DNA of 64,000 nucleotides from Pseudomonas sp. G.S.17 (lineage in GTDB: Bacteria > Pseudomonadota > Gammaproteobacteria > Pseudomonadales > Pseudomonadaceae): the NCBI RefSeq assembly GCF_038096165.1, contig NZ_CP151076.1, forward strand, positions 2,725,501-2,789,500, given 5' to 3'. Shown one piece after another: positions 1-9,505 of this stretch. A model generated the notes under the pieces. That model saw only the letters and a program-made list of their open reading frames with translations, had not been told where the DNA came from and did not search any database. Each line of letters starts with the position of its first letter. The stretch's first letter is position 1. Both the position numbers and the translations under genes were made by a program.

Positions 1-88
1 TGAAAACGACAAAGTGCTGCACAGCGAACTGGTTCCGGAAATCGGTCAGGAACCTGACTATGACGCCGCGCTCTCCGTATTGAAGTAA
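1..88 (+). CDS. C-terminal end of an unidentified protein (partial)
   Basis: An open frame enters from the left edge and stops with TAA at 86-88, giving 28 residues that end in DAALSVLK. A rho-independent terminator follows at once, which supports this as a real gene end. The fragment is too short and too generic for a family assignment. It is on the same strand as the efflux operon but is separated from it by the terminator and a 170-base gap. Confidence 0.6.
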   Translation, partial: ENDKVLHSELVPEIGQEPDYDAALSVLK

Positions 89-106
89 TAACCGGCAACA
101 CTTCGA

Positions 107-137
107 CGGCCTGAACCTGCTCAGGCCGTTTTTATTT
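107..137 (+). terminator. Rho-independent terminator
   Basis: An 8-bp perfect stem (CGGCCTGA at 107-114 with TCAGGCCG at 121-128) and a 6-nt loop are followed by a T-rich run. It ends the gene that stops at 88 and insulates the efflux operon that starts at 262. Confidence 0.85.
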
Positions 138-261
138 ATGCTTCAGATGTTTAACAGAAGTAACGCCAACGTAAATTGCCGGTAAAGGCGCTTTGCTTAC
201 CGTCCGTCTGTGCTTATTGTTCAACTCCTGAAGAAGCCCCATCCGCATTGGTTGATTATTC

Positions 262-1569
262 ATGCAATTGTCTGGTTCCCGTAGTTCCCGCCGCTGGCTG
301 ATCAGTCTGCTTGTCCTGTTGGTTATCATCGGCCTGTGCTGGTGGTTCTGGCCGTCCTCTGCCGCCCATAAGGATGCTGGCAAAGGTTCTGGCGCCAGCC
401 GGTCAGCCAGCGCGGCCAAGGGCGGCCCGGCGCGACCTGGCTTTGGCGGCGCGACCGGCCCTGTTCCAGTGCGTGTGGCGCCTGCGGTACTCGGGGACTT
501 CCCGATCTACTACAAAGCGTTGGGCACCGTGACGGCGATGAACACCATCAATGTGCGCAGCCGGGTCGCGGGGGAACTGGTCAAGCTCAACTTCCAGGAA
601 GGCCAGATGGTCAAGGTTGGCGATTTGCTGGCCGAGATTGATCCGCGCAGCTATCAGATCGCTTTGCAGCAGGCCGAGGGTACGCTGGCCACCAACCAGG
701 CGTTGTTGAAAAACGCCCAGCTTGATGTGCAACGCTATCGCGGGCTGTACGCCGAAGACAGTATCGCCAAGCAGACGCTGGACACCGCCGAGTCGCTGGT
801 GAACCAGTATCAGGGCACGATCAAGACCAATCAGGCAGCGGTGGGCGACGCCAAACTCAATCTGGACTTCACCCGGATTCGTGCGCCGATTGCCGGCCGC
901 ACCGGTCTCAAGCAACTGGATGTCGGCAACCTTGTGGCCGCCAATGACACCACCGCGCTGGTGATCATCACCCAGACCAAACCGATCACAGTCAACTTCA
1001 CTCTGCCGGAGAAGGACCTGTCGGCGGTCATCACGCGTTATCGCAGTGGCGACAAGCTGCCGGTGGAAGCCTGGGACCGAGGCGATGTGAAACTGCAGGC
1101 CAACGGCGTGCTCGCCAGTCTGGACAACCAGATTGATGTCGCCACCGGCACCCTGAAATTCAAGGCACGTTTCGAGAACCAGGACGAAGTGCTGTTCCCC
1201 AATCAGTTCGTCAATGTCCGCCTGCGTGCCGACACCCTGAAGCAAGCCGTGCTGGTGCCGACCGCAGCGGTGCAGTTCGGAACCAATGGCACCTTTGTCT
1301 ATGTCATGGACGGTGACAAGAAGGTCAAGGTGCGCGGCCTCAAGACCGGCCCGAGCGACGAGCAGTCGACTGTAATCAGTGAAGGCCTGGCCGCCGGTGA
1401 TCGGGTCGTGCTTGAAGGCACTGACCGCCTGCGCGACGGCAGCGATGTTGAAATCGTCAATGACAGCAAGGACGTGCCAAGCACTCCAGGCCAGCAGTTG
1501 CAAGGCAAGCCATCGAAGGAGTCCGGCGAATCGGCTACGGCCGACAAGGCGGAAAAAGACCACGCATGA
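262..1569 (+). CDS. muxA: RND efflux periplasmic adaptor subunit (MuxA/MdtA type)
   Basis: This is the membrane-fusion adaptor that bridges the inner-membrane RND pump and the outer-membrane channel. The 435-residue protein has an N-terminal membrane anchor at about residues 13-31. A biotinyl-lipoyl-like half follows (near [18 protein letters not shown]), then a long alpha-helical hairpin rich in Gln and Leu (about 130-200), the second lipoyl half ([13 protein letters not shown]), beta-barrel and membrane-proximal domains. The C-terminal tail of about 35 residues is charged and low-complexity. The stop overlaps the start of the next gene in an ATGA junction, so translation is probably coupled. 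Gene order (adaptor, pump, pump, channel) matches muxABC-opmB of P. aeruginosa and mdtABC of enterobacteria, in which two different pump subunits form a heteromer. The substrate cannot be read from the sequence. Confidence 0.93.
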   Translation: MQLSGSRSSRRWLISLLVLLVIIGLCWWFWPSSAAHKDAGKGSGASRSASAAKGGPARPGFGGATGPVPVRVAPAVLGDFPIYYKALGTVTAMNTINVRSRVAGELVKLNFQEGQMVKVGDLLAEIDPRSYQIALQQAEGTLATNQALLKNAQLDVQRYRGLYAEDSIAKQTLDTAESLVNQYQGTIKTNQAAVGDAKLNLDFTRIRAPIAGRTGLKQLDVGNLVAANDTTALVIITQTKPITVNFTLPEKDLSAVITRYRSGDKLPVEAWDRGDVKLQANGVLASLDNQIDVATGTLKFKARFENQDEVLFPNQFVNVRLRADTLKQAVLVPTAAVQFGTNGTFVYVMDGDKKVKVRGLKTGPSDEQSTVISEGLAAGDRVVLEGTDRLRDGSDVEIVNDSKDVPSTPGQQLQGKPSKESGESATADKAEKDHA

Positions 1570-4500
1570 ACATCTCACGGCTGTTCATCCTGCGCCCGGT
1601 AGCCACCACGCTCAGTATGCTGGCTCTGGTGCTGGCCGGTTTGATTGCCTACAAATTGCTGCCGGTTTCGGCCTTGCCGCAGGTGGACTATCCGACCATC
1701 CGCGTTATGACGCTGTATCCCGGCGCGAGTCCGCAAGTGATGACCAGCGCCGTCACTGCGCCGCTTGAACGTCAGTTCGGGCAGATGCCGGGCCTGACTC
1801 AGATGGCGTCCACCAGCTCTGGCGGCGCATCGGTCATCACCCTGCGTTTCAGCCTTGAAATCAACATGGACGTCGCCGAGCAGGAAGTGCAGGCGGCGAT
1901 CAACGGCGCGACCAATCTGCTGCCGACCGATCTGCCCGCGCCGCCGGTGTACAACAAGGTCAACCCGGCCGATACCCCAGTGCTGACGTTGGCCATCACT
2001 TCCAAAACCATGCTGTTGCCCAAGCTCAACGATCTGGTCGATACGCGCATGGCGCAGAAGATCGCGCAGATCAGCGGGGTTGGCATGGTCAGCATTGCCG
2101 GCGGTCAGCGTCAGGCAGTGCGCATCAAGGTCAATCCGGATGCCCTGGCGGCAGCCGGCTTGAATCTGGCTGACGTGCGCACGCTGGTGGGCGCGTCCAA
2201 CGTCAACCAGCCCAAAGGTAACTTCGATGGCCCGACCCGGGTGTCGATGCTCGACGCCAACGACCAGCTCAAGTCGCCCGAGGAATACGCCAACCTGATC
2301 CTTGCGTACAAAGACGGCGGTCCGTTGCGCTTGAAGGATGTGGCGCAGATTGTCGACGGCGCGGAAAACGAGCGTCTTGCGGCCTGGGCCAATGAAAACC
2401 AGGCGGTGCTGCTCAATATCCAGCGCCAGCCGGGCGCCAACGTGATTGAAGTGGTGGATCGCATCAAGGCCTTGTTGCCGAGCATCACCGATAACCTGCC
2501 AGCCGGTCTGGACGTCGTGGTGCTGACCGACCGCACGCAAACCATTCGCGCTTCGGTCACCGACGTGCAGCATGAGCTGTTGATCGCCATTGTGCTGGTG
2601 GTGTTGGTGACGTTCCTGTTCCTGCGCCGTTTCAGCGCGACGATCATTCCGTCGATTGCCGTGCCGCTGTCACTGGTGGGCACGTTTGGCGTGATGTATC
2701 TGGCCGGTTTCTCGGTCAACAACCTGACGTTGATGGCCATGACCATCGCCACCGGTTTTGTGGTCGACGATGCGATTGTCATGCTGGAGAACATTTCCCG
2801 GCATATCGAGGAGGGCGAGTCGCCCATGCAGGCGGCGCTCAAGGGCGCGAAGCAGATTGGCTTCACCCTGGTGTCCCTGACTATTTCGTTGATTGCGGTG
2901 CTGATTCCGCTGCTGTTCATGGCGGATGTGGTCGGGCGGCTGTTCCGCGAGTTCGCCATCACCCTGGCGGTGGCGATCCTGATTTCTCTGGTCGTGTCGT
3001 TGACCCTGACGCCGATGATGTGCGCGCGCTTGCTCAAGCGCGAGCCCAAACCTGAAGAGCAAAGCCGTTTCTACCGGGCCAGCGGTGCCTGGCTGGACTG
3101 GTTGATCGAGGCCTACGGGCGCAAATTACGCTGGGTGCTCAAGCACCAGCCGCTGACCTTGCTGGTCGCGGTGGGAACGCTGGCATTGACGGTGTTCCTG
3201 TACATGATCGTGCCCAAGGGCTTTTTCCCGGTGCAGGACACCGGCGTGATCCAGGGTATTTCCGAAGCGCCGCAGTCGGTTTCGTTCGCCGCCATGAGCG
3301 AGCGTCAGCAATCCCTGGCAAAAATCATTCTTCAGGACCCGGCCGTGGTCAGTCTGTCGTCGTATATCGGCGTCGATGGCGACAACACCACGCTCAACAG
3401 CGGGCGCTTCCTGATCAACCTCAAGCCGCATAACCAGCGGGATCTGGACGCAACGCAGATCATCCAGCGCTTGCAGCCGCAACTGGACAAGCTGTCCGGG
3501 ATTCGTCTGTTCATGCAGCCGGTGCAGGATTTGACTATCGAAGATCGCGTCAGCCGGACGCAGTATCAGTTCAGCATGTCGTCGCCGGACGCTGACATGC
3601 TTGCGCTGTGGAGCGGCAAATTGGTCGACGCGCTGAGCAAACGCACCGAACTGACGGATGTCGCCAGCGACTTGCAGGACAAGGGTTTGCAGGTTTACCT
3701 GCTGATTGATCGCGATGCGGCCAGCCGTGTCGGCGTGACCGTGGCCAATATCACCGATGCGTTGTACGACGCGTTCGGCCAGCGGCAGATCTCGACGATT
3801 TATACCCAGGCCAGCCAGTACCGGGTGGTGCTGCAGGCCGATTCGGTGGGTGAGCTGGGGCCGAAGGCGCTGGAACAGATTCACGTCAAGACCACCGATG
3901 GTGTGCAGGTCAAGCTGTCGAGTCTGGCGCGTATCGAGCAGCGTCAGGCGCAATTGGCTATTACCCACCTGGGGCAATTCCCGGCGGTGATGATGTCGTT
4001 CAATCTGGCACCCGGCGTGGCATTGGGCGCTGCGGTGGAGATCATCGAGCAAACCCAGCAGGGCATCGGCATGCCGACCGGCGTGCAGACTGAATTCCAG
4101 GGCGCCGCCCAGGCGTTCCAGGCTTCGTTGTCCAGCACGTTGCTGCTGATCCTTGCCGCAGTAGTCACGATGTATATCGTGCTGGGCGTGCTGTACGAAA
4201 GTTACATCCATCCGATCACCATTCTTTCCACGTTGCCTTCGGCAGCGGTGGGCGCGCTGCTGGCGTTACTGATCAGCGGTAATGATCTGGGCATGATCGC
4301 CATTATCGGCATCATTCTGTTGATCGGGATCGTCAAGAAAAACGCGATCATGATGATCGACTTCGCCCTCGACGCCGAGCGTAACCGAGGCGTGGATCCG
4401 GAAACGGCGATCTACGAAGCGGCGCTGTTACGCTTCCGGCCGATCCTGATGACCACCATGGCGGCCTTGTTCGGCGCCGTGCCGCTGATGCTGGCGACGG

Positions 4501-4661
4501 GTTCCGGCGCTGAACTGCGTCAGCCGCTGGGTCTGGTGATGGTCGGCGGCTTGATGCTCAGCCAGGTGCTGACGCTGTTCACCACGCCGGTGATCTACCT
4601 TTACTTCGATCGATTGGGGCGTCGTTTCGGTCGTTCGGAGAAGGTCGAGGTGCCGGTGTGA
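1566..4661 (+). CDS. muxB: RND multidrug efflux permease subunit (MuxB/MdtB type)
   Basis: This is an inner-membrane proton-driven RND pump of 1031 residues, the usual family length. It has the expected architecture: an N-terminal membrane helix followed by a large periplasmic loop, a helix bundle at about 335-500, a second helix and loop near 530-560, and a C-terminal bundle from about 855. The TM4 proton-relay pair is present as D401-D402 in [13 protein letters not shown]. The [21 protein letters not shown] segment near the C-terminal bundle is typical of RND pumps. Its start overlaps the muxA stop by 4 bases. In the MdtBC/MuxBC systems this subunit works together with the second pump encoded next; the two here are clearly homologous but not duplicates. 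Confidence 0.95.
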   Translation: MNISRLFILRPVATTLSMLALVLAGLIAYKLLPVSALPQVDYPTIRVMTLYPGASPQVMTSAVTAPLERQFGQMPGLTQMASTSSGGASVITLRFSLEINMDVAEQEVQAAINGATNLLPTDLPAPPVYNKVNPADTPVLTLAITSKTMLLPKLNDLVDTRMAQKIAQISGVGMVSIAGGQRQAVRIKVNPDALAAAGLNLADVRTLVGASNVNQPKGNFDGPTRVSMLDANDQLKSPEEYANLILAYKDGGPLRLKDVAQIVDGAENERLAAWANENQAVLLNIQRQPGANVIEVVDRIKALLPSITDNLPAGLDVVVLTDRTQTIRASVTDVQHELLIAIVLVVLVTFLFLRRFSATIIPSIAVPLSLVGTFGVMYLAGFSVNNLTLMAMTIATGFVVDDAIVMLENISRHIEEGESPMQAALKGAKQIGFTLVSLTISLIAVLIPLLFMADVVGRLFREFAITLAVAILISLVVSLTLTPMMCARLLKREPKPEEQSRFYRASGAWLDWLIEAYGRKLRWVLKHQPLTLLVAVGTLALTVFLYMIVPKGFFPVQDTGVIQGISEAPQSVSFAAMSERQQSLAKIILQDPAVVSLSSYIGVDGDNTTLNSGRFLINLKPHNQRDLDATQIIQRLQPQLDKLSGIRLFMQPVQDLTIEDRVSRTQYQFSMSSPDADMLALWSGKLVDALSKRTELTDVASDLQDKGLQVYLLIDRDAASRVGVTVANITDALYDAFGQRQISTIYTQASQYRVVLQADSVGELGPKALEQIHVKTTDGVQVKLSSLARIEQRQAQLAITHLGQFPAVMMSFNLAPGVALGAAVEIIEQTQQGIGMPTGVQTEFQGAAQAFQASLSSTLLLILAAVVTMYIVLGVLYESYIHPITILSTLPSAAVGALLALLISGNDLGMIAIIGIILLIGIVKKNAIMMIDFALDAERNRGVDPETAIYEAALLRFRPILMTTMAALFGAVPLMLATGSGAELRQPLGLVMVGGLMLSQVLTLFTTPVIYLYFDRLGRRFGRSEKVEVPV

Positions 4662-4698
4662 AGCCTGGCGATAAGTTGAAGGCCTGGAGCTTACGCCC

Positions 4699-7600
4699 AT
4701 GAACCTTTCCGGCCCATTTATTCGCCGGCCGGTGGCGACCATACTGCTGAGTCTGGCGATCATGTTGCTGGGCGGCGTCAGCTTCGGCCTGCTGCCGGTA
4801 GCGCCGCTGCCCAACATGGACTTCCCGGTGATCGTGGTGTCCGCCAGCTTGCCGGGTGCCAGCCCGGAAATCATGGCGTCCAGCGTGGCCACGCCACTGG
4901 AGCGGTCGCTGGGCACCATCGCCGGGGTCAATACCATGAGCAGCCGTTCGAGCCAGGGCTCGACACGGGTGATCCTGCAATTCGATCTGGATCGCGACAT
5001 CAACGGCGCGGCGCGCGAGGTGCAGGCGGCAATCAACGCGTCGCGCAATCTGCTGCCCAGCGGTATGCGCAGCATGCCGACCTACAAGAAGGTCAACCCG
5101 TCCCAAGCGCCAATCATGGTTCTGGCGCTGACCTCCGATGTGCTGAAAAAAGGCCAGCTCTACGACCTGGCGTCGACCATCCTGTCGCAAAGCCTGTCCC
5201 AGGTCACCGGCGTCGGCGAGGTGCAGATCGGCGGCAGTTCGCTGCCCGCCGTGCGCGTCGAGCTTGAACCGCAGCTGCTTAACCAGTACGGCGTTTCCCT
5301 CGACGAAGTGCGCTCGACCATTACCGGCGCCAACGTGCGGCGGCCCAAAGGTTCGGTGGAAACCGCCGAGAGCCACTGGCAAGTCCAGGCCAATGACCAG
5401 CTGGAAAAGGCCAAGGATTACGAACCGCTGATCATTCGTTATCAGGATGGTGCGGCGTTGCGGCTCAAGGATGTGGCCAAAGTCAGCGACGCCGTGGAAG
5501 ACCGCTACAACGCTGGTTATTTCAACGACAAGACCGCGGTGCTGCTGGTGATCAACCGCCAGGCCGGGGCGAATATCATCGAAACGGTGGCGCAGATCCG
5601 CGAGCAACTGCCGGCGCTGGAAGCGGTAATGCCCGCCAGCGTCAAGCTTGAAGTGGCCCTGGACCGCTCGCCCGTGATCAAGGCCACGCTGCATGAAGCA
5701 GAAATGACCCTGCTGATCGCCGTGGTGCTGGTGATTCTGGTGGTGTTCCTGTTCCTCGGCAATTTCCGCGCATCGCTGATTCCGACACTGGCGGTTCCGG
5801 TTTCGCTGGTTGGCACCTTTGCGATCATGTACCTGTGCGGTTTTTCCCTGAATAACCTGTCGCTGATGGCGCTGATTCTCGCCACGGGTCTGGTGGTGGA
5901 TGACGCCATCGTCGTGCTGGAGAACATTTCCCGGCACATCGACAAGGGTGTTGCGCCGATGCAGGCGGCTTATCTGGGCGCCAAAGAGGTGGGCTTCACC
6001 TTGCTGTCGATGAACGTGTCGCTGGTCGCGGTCTTCATCTCGATCCTGTTCATGGGCGGGCTGGTGGAAAGCCTGTTCCGCGAGTTCTCCATCACGCTGT
6101 CAGTGTCGATCATCGTTTCGCTGGTGGTTTCCCTGACCCTGACGCCAATGCTTTGCGCCCGCTGGCTCAAGCCGCATGTACCGGGCGAAGAAAACGCCTT
6201 GCAGCGCTGGAGCCGGCGCGTCAACGACCGGATGGTCGACGGCTATGACCGTAGCCTGGGCTGGGTATTGCGCCATCGGCGGCTGACGCTGCTCAGCCTG
6301 CTGATCACCATCGGGGTGAACATTGCGCTGTATGTGGTGGTGCCCAAGACCTTCCTGCCGACCCAGGATACCGGGCAGCTGATCGGTTTTGTGCGGGGCG
6401 ACGATGGTCTGTCGTTCTCCGTCATGCAGCCCAAGATGGAGATATTTCGTCGCGCGGTGATGGCCGACCCGGCAGTGGATACCGTAGCCGGCTTCATCGG
6501 CGGCAACAACGGCACCAACAACGCCTTCATGATCGTGCGCCTGAAGAACATCAAGGAACGCAAGATATCCGCAGAACAGGTGGTCGAGCGCCTGCGCAAG
6601 GAAATGCCCAAGGTGCCGGGCGGCAGGGTGTTCCTGATGCCTGACCAGGATTTACAGCTGGGTGGCGGCCGCGAGCAAACTACCTCGCAATATCAATACA
6701 TCCTGCAAAGCGGAGATCTCGGCAGTTTGCGCGAGTGGTATCCGAAAGTCGTCGCCGCGCTCAAGTCCTTGCCGGAACTGACGGCCATCGACGCCCGGGA
6801 AGGGCGTGGCGCGCAACAGGTCACGTTGCAGGTCGATCGCGACACCGCCAAGCGGCTGGGCATCGACATGAACATGGTCACTGCGGTGCTCAATAACGCT
6901 TACAGCCAGCGCCAGGTGTCGACGATCTACGACAGCCTGAACCAGTATCAGGTGGTGATGGAGGTCAATCCGAAATACGCCCAGGACCCGGTCACACTGG
7001 AGCAGGTCCAGGTGATTACCGCCGATGGCCAGCGCGTGCCGTTATCGAGCATTGCCTACTATGAACGCAGCCTCGAAAACGACCGGGTGTCCCATGAAGG
7101 GCAGTTCGCTTCGGACAGTGTTTCGTTCGACCTGGCCGAAGGTGTCAGTCTCGATAAGGCCACCGTGGCAATCGAACGTGCAGTGGCGGCAGTTGGGTTG
7201 CCGTCTGATGTGATCGCGAAAATGGCCGGTACCGCCGATGCGTTCGCCGCGACCCAGAAGAGCCAGCCGTGGATGATTCTCGGCGCGTTGCTCGCGGTTT
7301 ATCTGGTGCTGGGTATTCTCTATGAAAGCTACATCCACCCATTGACGATTCTCTCCACGCTGCCGTCGGCAGGTGTCGGCGCGTTGCTCAGTATTTATGT
7401 GCTGGGCGGGCAGTTCAGTCTGATTTCCCTGCTCGGGTTATTTCTGCTGATCGGTGTGGTGAAGAAGAATGCGATTCTGATGATCGACCTGGCGCTGCAA
7501 CTGGAACGTCACGGCGGGATGACGCCGCTGGAGTCGATCCGCAGTGCCTGCCTGCAACGGCTGCGGCCGATTCTGATGACGACGCTGGCGGCCATTCTCG

Positions 7601-7806
7601 GTGCGCTGCCGTTATTGCTGAGCAGTGCTGAAGGTGCGGAAATGCGCCGGCCGCTGGGCTTGACGATTATTGGCGGGCTGGTCGTCAGCCAGATCCTGAC
7701 CCTTTACACCACCCCGGTGGTTTACCTCTATCTCGACCGTCTGCGCCACCGCTTCAACAAGTGGCGCGGCGTGCGTACCGATGCAGCTTTGGAAACTCCG
7801 CTATGA
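4699..7806 (+). CDS. muxC: RND multidrug efflux permease subunit (MuxC/MdtC type)
   Basis: This is the second RND pump subunit of the operon, 1035 residues with the same two-bundle, two-loop architecture as MuxB. The proton-relay aspartates are D401-D402 in GLVVDDAIVVLEN, and the C-terminal GVVKKNAILMIDLALQLE segment is conserved. It begins 37 bases after the muxB stop and ends in an ATGA overlap with the outer-membrane gene. Tandem non-identical pump subunits are the hallmark of MdtABC/MuxABC systems, where known family members need both for full activity. Codon use is uniform with its neighbours. Confidence 0.95.
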   Translation: MNLSGPFIRRPVATILLSLAIMLLGGVSFGLLPVAPLPNMDFPVIVVSASLPGASPEIMASSVATPLERSLGTIAGVNTMSSRSSQGSTRVILQFDLDRDINGAAREVQAAINASRNLLPSGMRSMPTYKKVNPSQAPIMVLALTSDVLKKGQLYDLASTILSQSLSQVTGVGEVQIGGSSLPAVRVELEPQLLNQYGVSLDEVRSTITGANVRRPKGSVETAESHWQVQANDQLEKAKDYEPLIIRYQDGAALRLKDVAKVSDAVEDRYNAGYFNDKTAVLLVINRQAGANIIETVAQIREQLPALEAVMPASVKLEVALDRSPVIKATLHEAEMTLLIAVVLVILVVFLFLGNFRASLIPTLAVPVSLVGTFAIMYLCGFSLNNLSLMALILATGLVVDDAIVVLENISRHIDKGVAPMQAAYLGAKEVGFTLLSMNVSLVAVFISILFMGGLVESLFREFSITLSVSIIVSLVVSLTLTPMLCARWLKPHVPGEENALQRWSRRVNDRMVDGYDRSLGWVLRHRRLTLLSLLITIGVNIALYVVVPKTFLPTQDTGQLIGFVRGDDGLSFSVMQPKMEIFRRAVMADPAVDTVAGFIGGNNGTNNAFMIVRLKNIKERKISAEQVVERLRKEMPKVPGGRVFLMPDQDLQLGGGREQTTSQYQYILQSGDLGSLREWYPKVVAALKSLPELTAIDAREGRGAQQVTLQVDRDTAKRLGIDMNMVTAVLNNAYSQRQVSTIYDSLNQYQVVMEVNPKYAQDPVTLEQVQVITADGQRVPLSSIAYYERSLENDRVSHEGQFASDSVSFDLAEGVSLDKATVAIERAVAAVGLPSDVIAKMAGTADAFAATQKSQPWMILGALLAVYLVLGILYESYIHPLTILSTLPSAGVGALLSIYVLGGQFSLISLLGLFLLIGVVKKNAILMIDLALQLERHGGMTPLESIRSACLQRLRPILMTTLAAILGALPLLLSSAEGAEMRRPLGLTIIGGLVVSQILTLYTTPVVYLYLDRLRHRFNKWRGVRTDAALETPL

Positions 7807-9284
7807 CCGAACGCCAGAAAATCAAAGCCGTCAAACAATGGCCCGCGCGCAATGCCGCGCGTGGTCTGGGCCTGGGGCTGTGCGTTCTGCTCCTGAGTGC
7901 CTGCGCGGTCGGCCCGGATTATCACAAGCCCGAAATGGCGGCTCCGGCGCAGTTCAAGGCGGCACAGGGCTGGCGTCAGGCCACGCCGAGTGATTCGCTG
8001 GCCCGTGGCGCTTGGTGGGAGTTGTATGGCGATGCGCAGCTCAACGGGCTGGTGGAAAAACTCAACAGTTCCAACCAGACCGTCGCCCAGTACGAAGCGC
8101 AATACCGTCAGGCCAAGGCGTTGGTCCGCAGCTCCCGAGGCGCGTTCTTTCCGACCCTCGACCTGACCACCAGCAAAAACCGCTCCAGCCAGGGCACCGG
8201 CAGCAGCAGTTCGAGCCTGAGCAGTTCCAGCAGCGGCATTCGCGATACCTACAATGCGCAGTTGGGCGTCAGTTGGGAAGCCGACATCTGGGGCAAGCTG
8301 CGTCGCGGGCTGGAAGCCGACACGGCCAGCGCCCAGGCGAGCCTTGGCGATCTGGCGGCCATGCAGCTGAGCCTGCAATCGGAGCTGGTGCAGAATTACC
8401 TGCAATTGCGCGTCATCGATGAGCAGAAGCGTCTGCTTGAAGCCACGGTCGACGCTTATCAGCGTTCCCTGACCTTGACCCAGAACCAATACCGCGCCGG
8501 CATTTCCGGACGCGATGCGGTAGCGCAGGCGCAAACCCAGCTTAAAAGCACACAAGCCGATTTGATCGATCTGATGTGGCAGCGCGCCCAGTTCGAAAAC
8601 GCCATCGCCGTGCTGATGGGCCAGGCCCCAGCGGACTTCAATCTGGCCGCGAGCACTTCGATTCCGGCGCTGCCAGCGATTCCTGTCGGCTTGCCTTCAC
8701 AGTTGCTTGAACGGCGACCGGACATCGCGGCGGCCGAGCGTTCGGTCATGGCCGCCAACGCCAATATCGGCATCGCCAAGGCGGCTTATTACCCAGATCT
8801 GACCCTGAGCCTGAGCGGCGGCTACAGCAGCAGCACCTTCGCCAACTGGATCAGTTTGCCGAACCGCTTCTGGTCCGTTGGCCCGCAGTTGGCCATGACG
8901 CTGTTCGACGGCGGGCAACGCTCGGCTGAAGTTGAGCGCACCGAGGCAGTCTACGACCAGACCGTGGCGCAGTATCGGCAAACGGTGCTGAACGGCTTCC
9001 AGGAAGTGGAAAACTACCTGGTGCAGCTCAAGGTCTACGAGGAAGAGGCGGGCGTGCGCGCCGAAGCCCTGGCGGCGGCCCGTGATTCGTTGCGCCTGAC
9101 CAGCAATCAGTACAAGGCCGGGCTGATCGGTTATCTGGATGTGGTCAATGTGCAGACCACCGCGCTTAGCAACGAACGCAGCGTGCTGACCTTGCTGCAA
9201 AGTCGCCTGATTGCCAGCGTGCAGTTGATCGCGGCACTGGGTGGCGGCTGGGAGTCCGAACGCGGTTTGAAACTGCGTGACTGA
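7803..9284 (+). CDS. opmB: Outer-membrane efflux lipoprotein (OprM/NodT family, OpmB)
   Basis: This TolC-like outer-membrane channel completes the pump. I place the start at 7803, where ATG overlaps the muxC stop (ATGA), giving 493 residues; the upstream in-frame codons lie inside muxC. A basic N-terminus and hydrophobic stretch end in a lipobox (LLSAC, Cys34), followed by VGPDYHKP, the signature start of mature NodT-type channel proteins. Two repeats of the outer-membrane efflux domain follow, with the characteristic ERRPDIAAAE motif between them and the YxAGLIGYLDVVNVQ motif near the end. A Ser-rich insert (about residues 120-145) is unusual but lies in the repeat 1 hairpin region. Confidence 0.93.
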   Translation: MTERQKIKAVKQWPARNAARGLGLGLCVLLLSACAVGPDYHKPEMAAPAQFKAAQGWRQATPSDSLARGAWWELYGDAQLNGLVEKLNSSNQTVAQYEAQYRQAKALVRSSRGAFFPTLDLTTSKNRSSQGTGSSSSSLSSSSSGIRDTYNAQLGVSWEADIWGKLRRGLEADTASAQASLGDLAAMQLSLQSELVQNYLQLRVIDEQKRLLEATVDAYQRSLTLTQNQYRAGISGRDAVAQAQTQLKSTQADLIDLMWQRAQFENAIAVLMGQAPADFNLAASTSIPALPAIPVGLPSQLLERRPDIAAAERSVMAANANIGIAKAAYYPDLTLSLSGGYSSSTFANWISLPNRFWSVGPQLAMTLFDGGQRSAEVERTEAVYDQTVAQYRQTVLNGFQEVENYLVQLKVYEEEAGVRAEALAAARDSLRLTSNQYKAGLIGYLDVVNVQTTALSNERSVLTLLQSRLIASVQLIAALGGGWESERGLKLRD

Positions 9285-9505
9285 CGGGTCATTGGCGTCA
9301 GAGCCGGTCCGAAGGATGGCCCTTGGAGGCCTTGTATTCCGGGGCTTTGCGGAATTTTAGGGGCGATACCCGATACGCTCGAAATAATTAATGGCTATGC
9401 GCCATATTTGCGACGACGGACCGCGACATTTGGCGGAAAATGCGTAGAATCCCGCGGCTCTGACTGGGCATGGATTAGCTCGTTGTTCTACGCCGCGAGC
9501 CGCTT